DNA of 5,125 nucleotides from Clostridia bacterium (GTDB lineage Bacteria; Bacillota; Clostridia; Christensenellales; Aristaeellaceae), in NCBI GenBank assembly GCA_017471125.1, contig JAFUWR010000312.1:1-5125 (forward strand), written 5' to 3'. The position numbers were made by a program, and so were the translations under genes. Under the pieces are notes generated by a model. It made no database searches, was not told the origin of the DNA, and saw only the letters and a list, made by a program, of their open reading frames with translations. This document shows, piece after piece, positions 5,100-5,125 of this stretch (its first letter is position 1; every line of letters begins with the position of its first letter).

Positions 5100-5125
5100 G
5101 GGAAGGCAGCGGGAGAAAGCGGACG
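4989..5125 (+). repeat. Direct repeat, copy 2 (runs to window end)
   Basis: This is the second copy of 4801-4937: 131 of 137 bases are identical, and the final 102 are an exact match that includes the non-coding tail after the stop (5100-5125). The match is still perfect at the last base of the window, so the true repeat is longer and probably continues into a copy of 4938 onward, perhaps with another heptad tract. Confidence 0.9.

Noticed and set aside
4558..5125. Diversity-generating retroelement (Avd-like protein plus repeats)
   Set aside because: No reverse transcriptase, no target gene with a variable repeat, and the differences between the two copies are not restricted to adenines of one copy. 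Only the protein family is shared.

Overview
The window is high in GC, uses a strongly C/G-ending codon set in its main genes, and has Gram-positive-style purine-rich ribosome binding sites. It carries Wood-Ljungdahl (reductive acetyl-CoA) pathway genes. This suggests an acetogenic or CO2-fixing clostridial Firmicute, plausibly an uncultured gut or rumen lineage. The organism assignment is inference; no rRNA or other taxonomic marker is present.

Layout. Bases 1-253 hold no gene. They are a mosaic of small repeats: two copies of a GC-rich hairpin unit (1-29 and 107-134) around a double-hairpin element (43-90), followed by two tracts of 7-bp repeats (150-178 and 184-253). A good promoter with an extended -10 lies at 291-319. 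It drives a compact same-strand cluster: metF (392-1324), cooC (1350-2123), acsD (2157-3101) and acsC (3126-4472), with gaps of only 24-33 bp and a ribosome binding site before each gene. Directly after the acsC stop the sequence changes character. There is a heptad tract (4478-4512), a 117-codon four-helix-bundle (23S rRNA intervening-sequence-protein family) gene (4558-4911), a heptad tract in inverted orientation (4958-4988), and then a 5'-truncated second copy of the same gene's 3' end and downstream flank (4989-5125), which runs to the window edge.

How the genes work together. MetF makes methyl-tetrahydrofolate. The methyl group is received by the corrinoid iron-sulfur protein (AcsC large subunit plus AcsD small subunit), which passes it to acetyl-CoA synthase. 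CooC is the ATPase that loads nickel into the CO dehydrogenase/acetyl-CoA synthase partners. The methyltransferase (acsE), CODH (acsA) and ACS (acsB) genes are not in the window, so the pathway cluster is split or continues elsewhere.

Most worth a second look: every heptad tract in the window, on either strand, fits one pattern, AGG-(G/C)-A-N-N. Two of these tracts form inverted ends around the four-helix-bundle gene, which looks like a small element in the style of a 23S rRNA intervening sequence but sitting between protein genes.
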